Below, in pieces: positions 22,681 to 35,119 of a DNA stretch of 64,000 bases. The stretch is taken from the NCBI GenBank assembly GCA_030374765.1, contig JARGXX010000111.1, positions 248,001 to 312,000 of the forward strand, given 5' to 3'. The DNA is from Agarophyton chilense. Taxonomy: Eukaryota; Rhodophyta; Florideophyceae; Gracilariales; Gracilariaceae. The notes under the pieces were generated by a model. It was not told the DNA's origin, did no database searches, and worked only from the letters and a program-made list of their open reading frames with translations. Every line of letters starts with the position of its first letter. The first letter of the stretch is position 1. Made by a program: the position numbers and the translations under genes.

Positions 22681-22849
22681 GTGCTGTTGGTGTTAAGAGC
22701 GCTTGGGCTAACCTTGAGGTCATGGAGAGGGCTGTTAGGCCTGTTTTAGTTTGTCAAATAAAGTAATGCTTGTGCTTTCCCAACGCCGTTCCTCTCCAAT
22801 TTGGGTGCCCCAGGACGGCGTCCCCCGTTGAGAGTGTCTCTGGTCTTCT

Positions 22850-23470
22850 TCAGGTGTCGCCGAAGGACTGACCTTGTTCCCTGGTGCTAAAGCTACGACG
22901 AACCGTCGTGCTCCGGCGAGCCATTGTGTCAGGGGGCCTTTCGAGAGACGTTTTGGGATTATCTGGGCCAATGGTTGCCCCCTCCTGAAGGCTGCGAGAC
23001 GGGCTGCCGATTTTGCGCAACTTGCGGGCGATAAAATTAGCCGGAATGGTTTGAGGCTCTTGCCAAGTGTCTTCCTCAGGTTTATAGCCGACCCAACGGA
23101 CGCGATAGCGCATACTTCCATCTTCTCCCCTACCGGCGGAGATGATGCGCTAAATCACATATTCTGGTTGTCATTCATTCTACGGAAGGAGACTATGGTC
23201 CAGAGGGGCAAATCCATTGGAGTCGGTCTGAAGAGATGGGTCATCGTCATTGGCTCTGACCATCGGGTCTATGGGGCTAGTGGCGTCGCCGGGAACTGCC
23301 GTAGGGGGTGTGAGGAGCTCAGCGGCGACCTGAGTTCGTATTGATTCCGGTGCGTCAGGGGATTGAGACTTTGGTGATTCGGGAGAGCTGGAGGCTCTTG
23401 TCACCCGATCAATCGATACAGTGTCCTCTAGGCCGTCTATTAGTAATATAATGGTGTCTTGATTGGCCAC
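22850..23470 (-). pseudogene. pol: Chromovirus B Pol C-terminus with chromodomain
   Basis: 22850-23113 contains MRYRVRWVGYKPEEDTWQEP, the second half of a chromodomain with the canonical WxGY, followed by NFIARKLRKI and a basic tail. 23180-23470 is the preceding linker (INGLEDTVSIDRV-like text, matching A at 4960-5040). A frame break separates them. Targeting role inferred from chromoviruses. Confidence 0.82.
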
Positions 23471-23763
23471 AAGTACTTATTATGGTCCTTCAGAGAAAGG
23501 TAAGAGATTTTGCGTAGTGTTCTCGAGATCCTCACTATTCTTCGGTGGCCGGTCCAGGTAAACCAAATCTCCTTTCCCAAAGGTATGTTTGTTCCAGACG
23601 GCCTTCTCGAAATTGACCTTGTAACGCCGTTGGGCTTTGGTGAGTACAGCACTAGCATATTAGATAATGCGGTCGATGCTTCGGCGCGAGTAGCGCTTCG
23701 CCTGCGTAGGAGTCATTCCTACGGTTATGTCCTCGGGTATAATAGACTCCTGAAGGTCAACAG

Positions 23764-24420
23764 CTATCGGCGGCTGCAATTTCGTTTGCATTTAGTCGAA
23801 AGCTGTTGTCCCCGTGAAAGCGTGCAGTTGCATGTTGTAGGCATAGACCAGTGACTCAACTTAGTCATCCCAGTCCAACTGGTGTTCCGATACGTAGTGT
23901 GCCAATCGGTCCAGAAGGGTGCGGTTGAAGCGTTCGGCTTGGCCATTGGTTTGCGGGGGGTACGCCGTGGTGGGCACATGTTTGGTACCTAAGGTAGCAA
24001 AGACATGCAAGCAGAATTGGGATACAAACTGGGTGCCGTTACCCGTAAGGAGGTAGAGTGGCATGCCATATGGATCCACCCAGTGGGACAAGAAGGCCGT
24101 GGCGACATCCGTGGCTGTTGTCTTCCCTAAGGGTAGGGCTCGGGTAAGCTTGGTAAATCTATCGGTTATAACCAGGACAATTCTTTTTCTATGGGAAGAC
24201 TTAGAAAAAATCCCAAGTATATCCATGGCCACAAATCCCATCAGACCTGCGGTGGGGAAGAGCTTCAGTTTGGCCTGATGGTTGGCGCGAGACCTTCGGA
24301 TTTATGCGCACGAAGTACAGTTCCGTGCGGTTTGCCCTAGGTCCTGCGCCATAAGAAGCAAGTAAAAGAACTTCCTAAGAGTTTAATATAATCGTTGGCC
24401 TCCAAAGTGACCAGCCAAGC
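23764..24420 (-). pseudogene. pol: Chromovirus B integrase core
   Basis: 23861-24241 (126 codons) runs AMDILGIFSKSSHRKRIVLV, ITDRFTKLTRALPLGKTTAT, then LTGNGTQF, and TNGQAERFNRTLLDRL. The first Asp (MDIL) and the catalytic Glu (QAE) are present. The second catalytic Asp, expected in 'TDNGTQF', is Gly, which should abolish strand transfer. 23764-23979 is an overlapping frame after a shift. The zinc-binding N-terminus upstream (to about 24420) is broken. Confidence 0.85.
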
Positions 24421-24537
24421 GAGGGATATGGGCGAGGTATAGGAATTGCGTCCTTATTGAATTGATCTTACCCGTTGGAGTGCGCCGTCCAACGGTGAGC
24501 GGCGACAAAGTAGTTCAAATCGGTCATCGTCAAATAG

Positions 24538-25413
24538 TTATCCAGGTGTTCCTACAAATTCGGCTGTTTCCTGGCAGCACATGTTTTGGACCTGCGCCTG
24601 TAGGAGTTCTTCAATAGTTACAGGGAGGAGCTCCTTTCCCTCCAGGGCTATCGCATTAACCTGAGGTTGTGTCCAATTGGGCGGTACTGTTTTCCAGTCC
24701 AATAGGTACACTTCGTTCTCCATTACCTGAGGACCATCCGATTGGACTTTACCCATAAGATCAGCTGTTTCCATATAACCCTGAGGTCCATCATCTCTAA
24801 AGGTGGTAGGTATTAGGTCGTCCAATGGAGTGTCATCATTGCAGTCGGTAATGATTCCCGAGAGGGCATCGGCTGCCTTGTGCTTGATGCCTGGCCTATA
24901 GGTTATCTTGTAATCATATTCGTACAGCCTGAGGCCTCAACGAGCGAGGAGACTTGATGCATCGGTCATATTGAGTAACTAGCGGAGTGAATCATGGTCT
25001 GTCCTGATGGTACACCTGGTTCCCTCAAGGTGCAGACGGAGTGCTAATACGGACCATACGAGGACTAGACATTCCTTTTCGGTGGTGCAGTAGTTGCGCT
25101 CCGCGCTGGTGAGCGTTCTGCTCCAATATCCAATAGGTCGCTCGTCCTTCGGTGACTCCTGTTCTTGTAGCAGGGCAGAACCCACTTGGACTTCGGAGGC
25201 ATCTGTGTCCAGGACAAAAGGCCTATTGGGCTTTTGTAAAGCCAATATAAGTGGGTTCAGCAATTTGTACTTGAGGGTCTGTAATGCCTCGTACTGATCG
25301 CCGGTAAGAGCTTCGAACTCCGAAGGTGTTCCCTTCTTTAGCATTGGGTTGAGAGGCGCCGAGATCGAGGCAAACCCTTGGACGAACCGTCGGTAAACTT
25401 CGCACAAGCCCAA
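24538..25413 (-). pseudogene. pol: Chromovirus B RNase H and linker
   Basis: 24979-25413 (144 codons) is a well preserved Ty3/gypsy connection and RNase H segment: EVYRRFVQGFASISAPL, PFVLDTDASEVQVGSALLQE, IGYWSRTLTSAERNY, TEKECLVLVWSVLALRLHLE and TIRTDHDSLR. The D..., E... and D... acidic residues are visible. 24538-24825 is the linker towards integrase. The 'ADALS' end (about 24850-24880) is out of frame. Confidence 0.85.
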
Positions 25414-26147
25414 GAAGGATCGTAGTTCCGTGTGGCTCCTAGGAGGTCTAGCCTGGCGAATTGGATTTGTGGTCCATGTGGCTAACTTTAGCTTTCCTGG
25501 GAGGATGGAAGAAAGCGCATTTGCGGAGTTGCTGTGTTACCCCAGCGTCCTGTAAAATTATTAGCACCTTTTCACGTGAGGAAGGTGTTCTTTAACGCTC
25601 CGTGAGAAGAACAAAACGTCATCTCAATCGAGAGGGTCGAATTTCCATTTGACTTTGGACAGTATGATGTCCCCAACCCGTTGGAAAACTTCTGGTGCAT
25701 TCCTTAAACCAAAGGGTATACGAGTAAATCTGAACAAACCTTCATGGGTGCTAAAGGTTGTCAGCGCTCTCACATCTTCGGGTTAAGGGCTTGCCAATAT
25801 CCGGAAGTAGCGTCCAGTGTCGTAAATACGACAGCGGCGCCAAAGGAATCCAGATAGTCATCCATGCGGCGTATTGGGTATGAGTCCCTCTTGGTTATTG
25901 CGTTCAGCTTCCTGTAGTCGACAAAAAACCTGACGGAGCCATCTGTCTTCTCCACAAAGACAAGGGGACTTGCCCATTCGGATTGGTTCGGAGGCGCCGG
26001 CTCTATGAATTGAGCTTTACGCATCTTGTTCATCTGGTCGGCGAAATTTTCCCTACCCTTAAGACCGGTACCGTATGGGTGCTGGAACTGTGGTCTAGCG
26101 TCGTCTTGAAGGTCATTGCGGTGTGTAGCGGCTCTGATTCTTCTCAA
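25414..26147 (-). pseudogene. pol: Chromovirus B reverse transcriptase
   Basis: 25770-26147 (125 codons) holds the first RT motifs (PLVFVEKTDGSVRFFVDYRK and FTTLDATSGYWQ). Downstream, broken frames show the MPFGLKN-like stretch near 25700. At about 25620-25640 the YLDD box reads D-stop-D-D where copy A has Y-L-D-D. RT is therefore inactivated at its active site. Confidence 0.85.
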
Positions 26148-26165
26148 ACTACCTGATCACACGGG

Positions 26166-26976
26166 CTAGAATACACTGAGAAGATCAAGTTCCTGGGGTC
26201 TATAGAATTCGAATTCTTTGCCGATAGCGACTGTCTCCTCCCAAGAGTCGACGTCCTCGCCGAGAGCTCGCGTTGAAAAGTTTTCCCTTTTGGCCTCCGT
26301 GATGGCCACGGGCGCGGGTACAGTGATGCCAATCACTGTATTTTTTGGTAACCGTACGGGGTTTTCTCTGAATTTGCGGATTATGACCAAGAAAGGCCTG
26401 TTAGGGTGGATATCCCTTACTCCATTGGCCACTATGGTAAGGTGCTTTTGAACCGTTTTCGGGTGTTTCTGAATCATTACGAGATCTGAACACTGGGAAT
26501 GCAACCGATACAGCGATTTGGGACATCAGCGGTATCGTTATGGCCTTTGACAGGGGAACCTTATTGGACTTTGTGTTTTCGGAGACAACCGCTGGTTTCC
26601 TGTTAGCTTCTCGTCTTGGGGTGGATCCAGTTATGGAGATGGGATGCGCGCGGTAGAATGCGACTTTCCAAGGGCGTGAATAAATATCCTTATTGTATCG
26701 ATCGATGAACGAGGTCCCTAGGATTACCTCAGCGCCCAAGTCAGGACATATAAGGAACCACGTGCGTACTTTGAATTGTCCTAACTGGAGGAAAAGTGGT
26801 ACTGTCCCTTTAATTTCCATTGGTCTACGTGATGCATCGGTAATCCTGGGGGTCTTCCTTGCCTCAACGAAATCTTGCCCAACCACTGGGAGTAGCTTTG
26901 GATCGACCAAGGTGGGATCAGCGCCTGTGTCCAATACGGCTGTTTTCACTCCACAGTTATTGTAACGAAGTCCCAC
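26166..26976 (-). pseudogene. pol: Chromovirus B protease and linker
   Basis: 26401-26976 (191 codons) starts GLRYNNCGVKTAVLDTGADP and contains the protease active site DTGA, followed by FKVRTWFLICPDLGAEVILG. 26166-26504 is the linker frame before RT. It is longer and less broken than in copy A. Confidence 0.82.
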
Positions 26977-27690
26977 GGTTACTCAACTTTACAAATCTCT
27001 TCCCTGAGGATATAGACAGGGTCTTCACTGTGTTCCAATTGTGGTTCAACCTGAATAATCCATTCTCTGTGGTTTGTATTGGGGGGTGAAGAGCTCTTTG
27101 GCTCATGATCGTTCAATTGGTTGAGGCAGGGGCTTAAAGAGGGAGGATTTACCTCGCGTCGACCTCCTAAGAGTTTTCCAATGGGGTTTCCGTTTCTTCT
27201 TGAGGATAGGATTCCTCTTCGGGGTCGTCGGTAAGATCTACAATGGCGTGGTCCTGCGGGGCTTTGATCGAAGTATCCGGATGCTTGGCATAGCGTGAGC
27301 TTCCAGGGGTCTTTGTGGCTTATTGCTGTACCCTGTTAAACATTCCTTCGGATCTCCGCACCCAGTTATTCTCCTCCCTGAAAGCTAGGAGGTTTTTTCG
27401 TGCGTCCTCAGGTAGATACCTCGTGCAGACACAAGGTTGGGCCATTGAAAGGCAGAGGAGGCCGGATCTTGGGGCGCGAACAAAAACGCCCTTGCGGGGC
27501 AGAAAGGGAGAATAATTTGGCGTGGGTGGTCCAATGGTCGCCGTAGCTCCCTTGGAGGTATACGATGGGGGTCTGCACAGAAAAGCACTATAATTGACCG
27601 CGAGGACATCTCCCGAATCGCCGTATTAGAGTGGTGCATCCATGTCCGATTCCGTTGAGCTAACCAAATGGGCTTGGTTGGGTTTACGCA

Positions 27691-29376
27691 CTAAAGTTGC
27701 GTGTCCTCTGCATATGTCAGCCTTCCGCCTGGGAAGCCTGTAGGTTTTGCAATACTATTCGGAATGGGTAACCAGCCTTCGGAAGGAGTATTGTCGGTAT
27801 TATGTGCGGTAATTGCGGGCATTTGTACGAATGGCAGGGAGTAGTTCCGTGATGAAATGACGTTTGAGCCATTCTTTGGAGAAACATTTCCATATCGGTA
27901 TGTCTTCTTCCATAGGTCGTATGCAAAAGCCGATTCGGTCATGTTGGAGCTCTGCCTGAAGGAGATTACTTCCTGGTGGGTATCCATTATAACGTCATCC
28001 GTGGCGTAAGTTTCCAAGAGGTAATAAACAACCTGAGGGAATGACCTCAGGAGCTCATGGTCTTGAGCATCCACGAGGTCAACTGTGCCAGATATCTTCG
28101 AAACCACTCGGTCACGCGTCTGTCCTGTAAGGAAGAATTTGAAAAGGAACAGAGCGGTGCCCTTGTGAACATCGTCCTGATCGCAGACCGTACGGAACAA
28201 ACTGAGAAACCTAAGACAGCAATGGGATTCGAACCCGAGAACTTGTCCGTAATGGTTAGTTGCATCCACTTGGCCCATTTGGGGTGTCTTTGAGCCACGG
28301 AATCGGAAACTTTCGCGGACCTGTGGGCCAGCCGGTAATTCTAAGAGTCTAGAACCTTTAGGTAAAGTTCGTTGGTTTTTTAAGTGGTTTGAGGCCTCGA
28401 ACGCAGCCTCATTCACTTCTGAGTCGGTTGTTTCGGTCGAGGCCGATTCGAAATCACTCATGTCCGAATGGTCTTTTCTTTTGCGTCTTTTGTTCTTCTT
28501 TCTCCTGCGGTTACTTCTTTTCTTCGCAGCGGAATAGAGACCTAAAGGATCGATCTCTCTTTCAGATCCGATGGAGCCCTAAGATCGCTCTACCTCAAAT
28601 TGTCCTTTGGCTGGGGCAATCTGTCTTTCTTCTAGACGCGGAGCTTCTCTTCTGCTTCTTGCTTTTCTCATCCTTGGATTGTCCTGATGGGCAATCTGTC
28701 TCTAATGTAGATGCAAAGCTTCTCTTCTGCTCCTAGATTGGCCCAACATGGGGTTTTCGTGATGTTATTGCCGGCGAGGGGCGAATAATGCCGCCACTCC
28801 TGGGGGTTCGGTAGGTGGTTTCCATAAAAAGACCGGATGGTTAATTTGTGGTGGAGTGGTCCTAGAGACCAAATCGCCTGCCTGGCGAGTGACTGCTCCT
28901 TGAACGCGCTATAGGAGGGAGTCTGTAAATAATTCAGACTCCATTACCTTAGGGACGATTCTCGTGATGAGGTAATCCGTATTGTCAGCGAGGGCAATAG
29001 CAAGTCGCACGTCCATAATGAAATCCACATTGGCTGAGCAGAGCTCCCTGATTCGGGGCCATAGAAGGTCGGCAACCCTTGGAGGAATATTCTCTCTAAT
29101 TCATTCGGTCTAACAGGGTTATCCTTGTGGTGTTACTGGTCTAGAAGTGGCTCTGGTGAAGCGTTATCGTAAACACACTGCTACCGTGGATTCTCGGCGA
29201 ATCCTTTCAGGGTCGTCCAGGAGAGTCAATAATCTTTGCGGCTGGCTTTTCATGCTCCTGCAGTAGCTGATACTATCAACCTGAGGTTCAGGCGACATCG
29301 TTGGCGTTGCAGTGGCAGCTGGTCCTGCCGTAGGATTCCTTTGGTCTCGTCGGTTGGGTGTGTTTCCTGCATCCAT
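27691..29376 (-). pseudogene. gag: Chromovirus B gag with capsid region
   Basis: 29164-29376 is the N-terminus (MDAGNTPNRRDQ), interrupted after 70 codons. 27691-28461 (256 codons) contains SESASTETTDSEVNEAAF-like text shared with A, then a retrotransposon capsid: FLTGQTRDRVVSKISGTVD and LLRSFPQVVYYLLETYATDD, then the FRQSSNMTESAFAYDLWKKT helix. Capsid assembly is inferred from the family. A frameshift near 28290 splits the basic region between two frames. Confidence 0.75.
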
Positions 29377-29500
29377 AATGACGGTTGCTTCTGTACTTCT
29401 GGTGCGTTGGGGAATGAAACCAAAGGTTAAATCCGTGTGATTCTTCGTTTCAATAGTCCGCTCTATTATTCCTAGAGGATTCTAAGTCATGAGACCAAAA

Positions 29501-29946
29501 TGTAACGCAATGACGGGTGTGTCAGCGTTAGGGTCTCGATCGGTGGTAGCGTGGTAAAGCGGGTCCTAAGGTTCGAATCCTTGACGGCGTCACTCCCAGA
29601 GTACTTGGTACAATGAACTGGCGTTTACTGCCTAGTCCTACAGGCTGGAGCTACGGAAACGATGGCTTGAAGACCAATTGGTGGAACTAATATACAAAAG
29701 GGGGTAATTCAGGATCCTAACGGTGTTTACCTTGCTCTAAGGGAGAAGCGTCACTCGATCCAAGTAAATAAAAATGTCGAGGCCCTGGGATCTTCCTGGC
29801 ACTGTACTGCTAATCTATTAAACTAATTAAAATATAATAATAATCTAAATGAGACCAGCTGAGGTCGGCCAGTCCACGTGCCGTCGGTAAGATACCTCAG
29901 ACACCGGTGGCTTACAAGGCTCAACCGTTATCGTTGCTCCTTCACA
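29501..29946 (-). repeat. 5' LTR of chromovirus B
   Basis: About 446 bp. Plus-strand left edge TGTAACGCAATGACGG; right edge GCTCCTTCACA. Partner of 21098-21541; contains the tRNA-like patch at 29542-29580. Confidence 0.9.
29542..29580 (+). promoter_or_regulatory. tRNA-like patch in 5' LTR of chromovirus B
   Basis: GGTGGTAGCGTGGTAAAGCG followed by GGTTCGAATCC (29570-29580). The B box is perfect. The patch lies on the plus strand, opposite to gag-pol. Confidence 0.5.
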
Positions 29947-32900
29947 CCCAGTTGAAGTTAATGTTACATTTCAGACTAAAACTGCGAATATTCAAGTCAT
30001 GAAGGGCTCTTACAAAAGACAATATCGAGTGTCATACTGGAACTGACACAGTATATCTCGTTACTCGGATTTCAGCCTTTTCACTAACTATCATTGTCCA
30101 TATACCTAGTCTTACCAGCAGCAGTATGCACATTGTTGCTGTTCGCACAGTTTCATCATTGGCCACAGCAGCAGTACATTTCACAGTAATCAAGTATTAT
30201 TCTTTACTCCTTCCGAGCCATAATTACCTGGAGCCGCAGAAAGCACTGCGTTCTTTGACTATACAGGACACTGTAGACTTTTTTATAATATCATGCGCCG
30301 AAATACAGCTACCTGACAGGAATATAGATAAATAGGCAAGAATTTATGGGTTTTTGAGTATGAAAGTGAGACCAGCGTGCAAAGTCTACAGGTAGTTTTC
30401 TATTGATGTGCACAGTTCTTTTCTCTTAAGGACCGACTTCATAATTTCTACGCAACTCGTCTCCAAAACAATTAACTACTTTTTGTCCTCTTTTTTAGCT
30501 CATTGAATTCTTTCTTCACAGGTAAGCGCCCCAAACATATGCTCTGCATGCTGCTGCTGCATCAGTGGCGCCAGGTTTGGCAGCTCGAGGAAAACTGCAG
30601 ATAGCAGTCCATTGCCAAACTCCAAAGCTTTCAAGACTCTGATGTCGGCTCACACGAGTCTAGAATGATGCCAACTGGCCCCACTGTGCTTACAATAAAC
30701 TACATAGAAGTCTCTGCCGCTACTGTAGTAGTTGTTTCGCCTGTACCTACTAGAGCCAAGCGTGCAACTGCGGTATCCATTCTGTTCATCACATTTCCAA
30801 TGACTGCCGTCTATGCCAGTAACCTGTTACAGTTCCTTATGCACAACCAACGCTCTTGGCCTGAACCAGCCACCCTGCAAGAGGCTTCGTTTCCAATCTT
30901 TCCCTACAGCATTTTCGTGAATAGTGTACATCAGGAACGAACTGCCGCCCTTTTCCTACAGCCTGCGAGCCTCATTATTTTTCTTGGCATGATCACTTCG
31001 TTTGCTATCATAGATCCATCAGCCACTTTATCCGTCTACTCGAGTGCACGCCGTGCTGCAACCTTTTAGCTGCTAGTGCAGTGCCACAACTGAAATTCTA
31101 TTCGCGTTTGCTGCGATCGCTTTTGGTTGCGCTTTCTGTCCCATCCATGCTTGCGAATTCGTCTACAAAAATTGCTTCTCCCCCGCTAGATATGCTCCCT
31201 AAGCCAGCTAGACCAGCCGCCTCCACTTCGTCCGCAGCGCCCACCGCTCTAACCACGACAGAAGGAACAATCAGCTAGAAGAAAAGACCAATGGATTGAG
31301 TACACTCAAAGCAGGGTTTTCGTCTGCTGTACGGTTCACTACAATTATAAGTACGCTGACCTCTATTCAGTAGCAATAGTATTATTTCACTTCTGACATT
31401 GTAGCATGTCCTTCTCATAACCTAAAAAACGTAAGTATTACTGTTTAACAATCGGCGATGCCTTATTGTTTAGTGATTGCTTGGAAATCAATATTGATTT
31501 ACCATTTTATGAATACCATCTGCTTTAAGAAGTATTCTTCCTTACGTTTCAATTAATAATAATAAATTTTCAGTGTTATTGTATGCCTATACATTTTTTT
31601 ATTTCGTAATACGCCGTAATAAGTGGTCATGTGTCTTGAAACTGAAGGGTTGGATTTGTTTTACTTTTCAATTATTCACTTCCGATTGATAATAAAATGC
31701 CGTAGATTGTGTCAAACTATTTGTATAAACGAAGTACACTCAAATAAATGTTAAAATAATATGTTGTATGTATTATTATATGCAGTCAGAAACGGAATCG
31801 TTTTGAAGGATGAGCAGCACAATATAGCATTCTGCACATTGAAATGTTAAAAATTATCTTTTTCGATGTTCGGGTTTTATTTAGAATTTCTGATAGTATG
31901 GAACTCGGGTTGGTAAGAAAAGAGGAAGCCCGCACAAGATCGATGTCATCTTTGGGTTCACTCGCGATTTTTTTGTCTATTTCTCTTTGACTATTCTATA
32001 AAATCATATTTTAGGTAAGCTGTGTTTAGGTCATTATTGTAGAAAACCTTGCCATTCGAGTACACCCAAATAAGCAATTGGCGTCTTTCGCCGCCCCAGC
32101 TAAACCAAACCAAACTTTTATTAACGCGTACGAAAATAATGAATACAAGAATTATCGATGGTACTTAGCTCTTGTATCTTTGGAATAACTCTACTTAAGT
32201 TCAATACCGCCGGCAGGACCTTGCATCAAGTATGAAACGCCTTGCAACATTAATCGCAAGCTATTGTAATGACGGTTTTTTCATTTATCGATACCAGTTC
32301 TCTAACTTTGTGAGCGAGAGGCGAGATCGTATTTCTGAGAAGAAAGATGTAACGAAACGGGAGAGCCGAGACACTTCTCCTCGATGACAGAGGTCATCCC
32401 TGTCCCTTGTTGGGTGCGTGGTAGGCTTTCAAGGGAAACGGTTTTGGAAAGAGAGAGAGAAGAAATTGAAGGAAATGCGGGCTCTGAACCCGGAAGTTCA
32501 CCAGAATCACATGTAAGCCGGGCTCTCGTCTGACTTCAAGAATCTGAATTTCTTGATGACGGTGGAGGCTACTATTGAAATGAAGATGTTTCATCGGGCA
32601 TTCAGTATTCTAGTGAGGGCAATTGAAGTTCTGAGCAGCACAGATAATGACAACGTGAACAGGAAAACATGTCTTTAAGTGAAGGGGCAGTGCTTGCTGT
32701 GCTTGATATAAAGAAAACGCTGCAGGTAAATTCTTCTCATTTCAAACTGGAGGAGTAAGAGATTCATGGAAAAGCAATGAATGAGAATATTCTAACGCCG
32801 AGATAGTTGAAATTGAACACTCTAGAAGGTTATCCACTGAAAACAGTTCGTCACAGACTCTGGCTACCTCAGCCGAAAATTTTAGACTCTAAGCTTTTTT

Positions 32901-34182
32901 CGTTTACACACCTGGAAATGTAATACGAGTTGGGTACACGTTGGCAAGTTCGTTAATGGACGACAAAAAGCTCCACAGACGGCAGGTGGACAGCTAGAAA
33001 TGAACTTGGAAGAACAAAGCAGTCCCTGAAAAATAAACACCGAGCGTTTTAATGGACGGCTAAGGGCCTCGCAGACGGGAGGTGGTAAACTGGAGGCGAA
33101 TTGGAAAAAAAACGGTTTCTGAGAAAGCAGCACCAGTCTCGGGGAACAACGCCGAGTGGGAGCAATTGAAATGGAATGACATGGACAAAAAGACACGGTA
33201 TCACCAATATTCTGGCAAAACCGAATCTCATCGCCAAGCTTCGATAAGAACACAACGAAAATGAAGCCCATAGTTCACAATTCTCACAACGAAAAAAAAA
33301 TTGCTGACGCACATAAAGTTGTCGAGTACAGCATGAGAGAAAAGAGCTCAGAGATTCGCCAGTGGCGCTGGAGCAATTTCAGCGAACGAACCCCCTACCT
33401 TCAATGTCACACTCAAAGGCAACAGACAGTACTACGAAGAACCCGAAATGTGACGGAGATGCTCAGATTTCTGATTTTGAAGAAGACTTAGCGAATGTTA
33501 CCAACACAGTCCCATTCTCTTGAGAGGATGTTGGAAGGCAGACAGGACAACACCAATCAGGGTAATGAGACAGAGTTTGACTATTGAGCACAACAGGGAA
33601 GGTTATCAAATCTTTAACGAAGACGCAGATGATGAAGTGGAGAAGGCAGAAAGAGCAACGAAAACGAGACGTCGGGCAATAAACTATCTAGGTTCCATAA
33701 ATAACTCCTTGCTCAGGCATGAGCACAGGCAGACGGCAAAGAAATGGAGAACAGAGAGGAAGGCAAACTCATACTCAATTCTGAAGATAGAGACGCCACA
33801 AGCGAGTTCTGTCACGACCATTTCCGAGCTGACTTCTGAACGAATGTCAATTAAGATAGGGAGTAGGAACGGGAACGTGAAGCATTGATCCGGTTGAAAG
33901 AGGCGCTAGAGTTCAGATTTGAAAGTGAGGGGTTGGAAGTGAGGGACACGACAGCTTAGAAATCATTCATTGTTTCGCACGTATCGGAGCTTCTAATGAG
34001 CAGCTCAGTGACGCAGATAAGACAGATCAACCTTTCTTACTGTGACGCATTCCTAGTGGAAGCATAGATATTTTAAAATGCCGCTGATGGCGAACCCTTT
34101 GTGTACAAGTACAGAATGCTATCGTTGCTCTTTGGAAAGGTTGAGCATCGTCGTTGGACGACGGTATTGTTTTAGTCCAAAG
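29947..34182. other. Unassigned region between chromovirus B and DIRS-like copy 2
   Basis: 29950-31330 is moderately GC-rich. It holds a 134-codon plus frame (30665-31069, Ala/Val/Ser-rich with hydrophobic stretches) and a 65-codon frame (31081-31278, Ser/Ala/Pro/Thr-rich); neither has a domain I recognise. 31340-32300 is AT-rich with no coding signal. 32400-33900 has Lys/Glu/Arg-rich plus frames (for example 33520-33888) from purine-rich sequence. An imperfect direct repeat lies at 32953-33015 and 33051-33112 (TAATGGACG...CAGACGG...GAGGTGG type). Confidence 0.35.
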
Positions 34183-34849
34183 CCTGCGTAGGGATTATTA
34201 TTTCCGGATACTTGACACAAATTTGACGCCTCTGCGCTTGGTCGACTAAAGCTTTACTCCACCTTCACGTGGTTGCGACAGGCCACGTAAGCTGGCTAAC
34301 GGAGTAAGTCGGGGAGGGATCATTGTTGGAGCGGGAAGCGATCAGGCCTCCGTAGGCCAGGTATCTCTATTATGTTGGTGTGGTTTTTCAGAATTCTTGG
34401 GATTTGTTTATATTTTTTGAGAAAACCAAAGTACCGGAATGGCCGGGCGTTGCGGTATGCTGGTGAGAATAAATTTTTTAAGGGTAGGTTCGACAAAATT
34501 CAGAGTTTAAGTGAGTTTTCGTATGTGTTGTTGTCCATTTGGAGTTACTGGCATTGCTTGTCTTAGAGTACGGAAACGGAATAATATAAGGTCTTTTCAT
34601 AATTGGGTGACCAAAGGTTTTTCTAAGGTGCCCAAGTTTATCGTCAGTGCAATCCGGGAGCTCGCGTAAAGGTCATATCTGGCTCGGGGTTTTTCGTGTA
34701 TTTTAATAGAGTCTTTTAAGGTTTTTTGAATTTACATATCGAAATTAACGGTTTTTGCGATATTGGTTTTTAGTTTTTGAAGGGTTTTCTGGATAACGAT
34801 TGTTCAAATTTCTGTACCATTCCCGTTGCGTAATGACGCAAGGCGGGGG

Positions 34850-35050
34850 TCTTGTGAATCACCAAGGTCAGTCTAGTAGTAACTGTGGGTAGTTTTGTCG
34901 AGGCACGAATCTCAGGGACCTGGTTGATAAGAGACACAGACCTATTTCCACTTGTATGGGGGTCAGGTGACAGCTGAACCTATTTAGGTTGCGCACTCAG
35001 CCAGGAGCAGCCCTCCTAAAATCGCAAGTCTGCAATAGGGGTTAAATTAG
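34850..35050 (+). promoter_or_regulatory. Conserved leader block upstream of gag, copy 2
   Basis: Non-coding sequence strikingly similar to 50187-50370 in copy 3 (there on the minus strand). Shared core: TATGGGGGTCAGGTGACAGC, then ACC, a TTTTAGGTT-like stretch, GCGCAC and GGAGCAGCCCTCCT. The TCAGGTGACAGCTGA part is nearly self-complementary. Role unknown; a packaging, priming or translation signal are possibilities. Confidence 0.5.
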
Positions 35051-35119
35051 TCCTAGGAACGGAATGCTTTGACCGTCCTTAGAGGTGATGGACCTGTTAC
35101 AAAACAAATTTCAAAATGC

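Larger units (their letters stand above)
21098..29946 (-). mobile_element. Chromovirus B: second Ty3/gypsy copy of the same family
   Basis: LTRs 21098-21541 and 29501-29946 flank minus-strand gag-pol in the same order as copy A, with side-by-side nucleotide similarity throughout. B retains the Gag capsid region that A lacks, but has lost about 1,460 bp of the antisense frame (equivalent to 2402-3860 in A). Its catalytic motifs are damaged: the RT YLDD box is interrupted by a stop and the second integrase Asp is replaced by Gly. I see no clear target-site duplication (left flank AAAAC, right flank CCCAG). A and B lie in the same orientation about 10 kb apart. Confidence 0.92.

Noticed and set aside
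29476..29500. A primer-binding site (TGGTCTCATGAC... on the minus strand) just inside the 5' LTR of copy B.
   Set aside because: It starts with TGG, but the upstream sequence does not resemble a tRNA T-arm and copy A lacks the TGG, so no primer tRNA can be named.
31400..32300. Scaffold-attachment or origin-like AT-rich region.
   Set aside because: AT-richness alone; no repeated or specific motif supports it.
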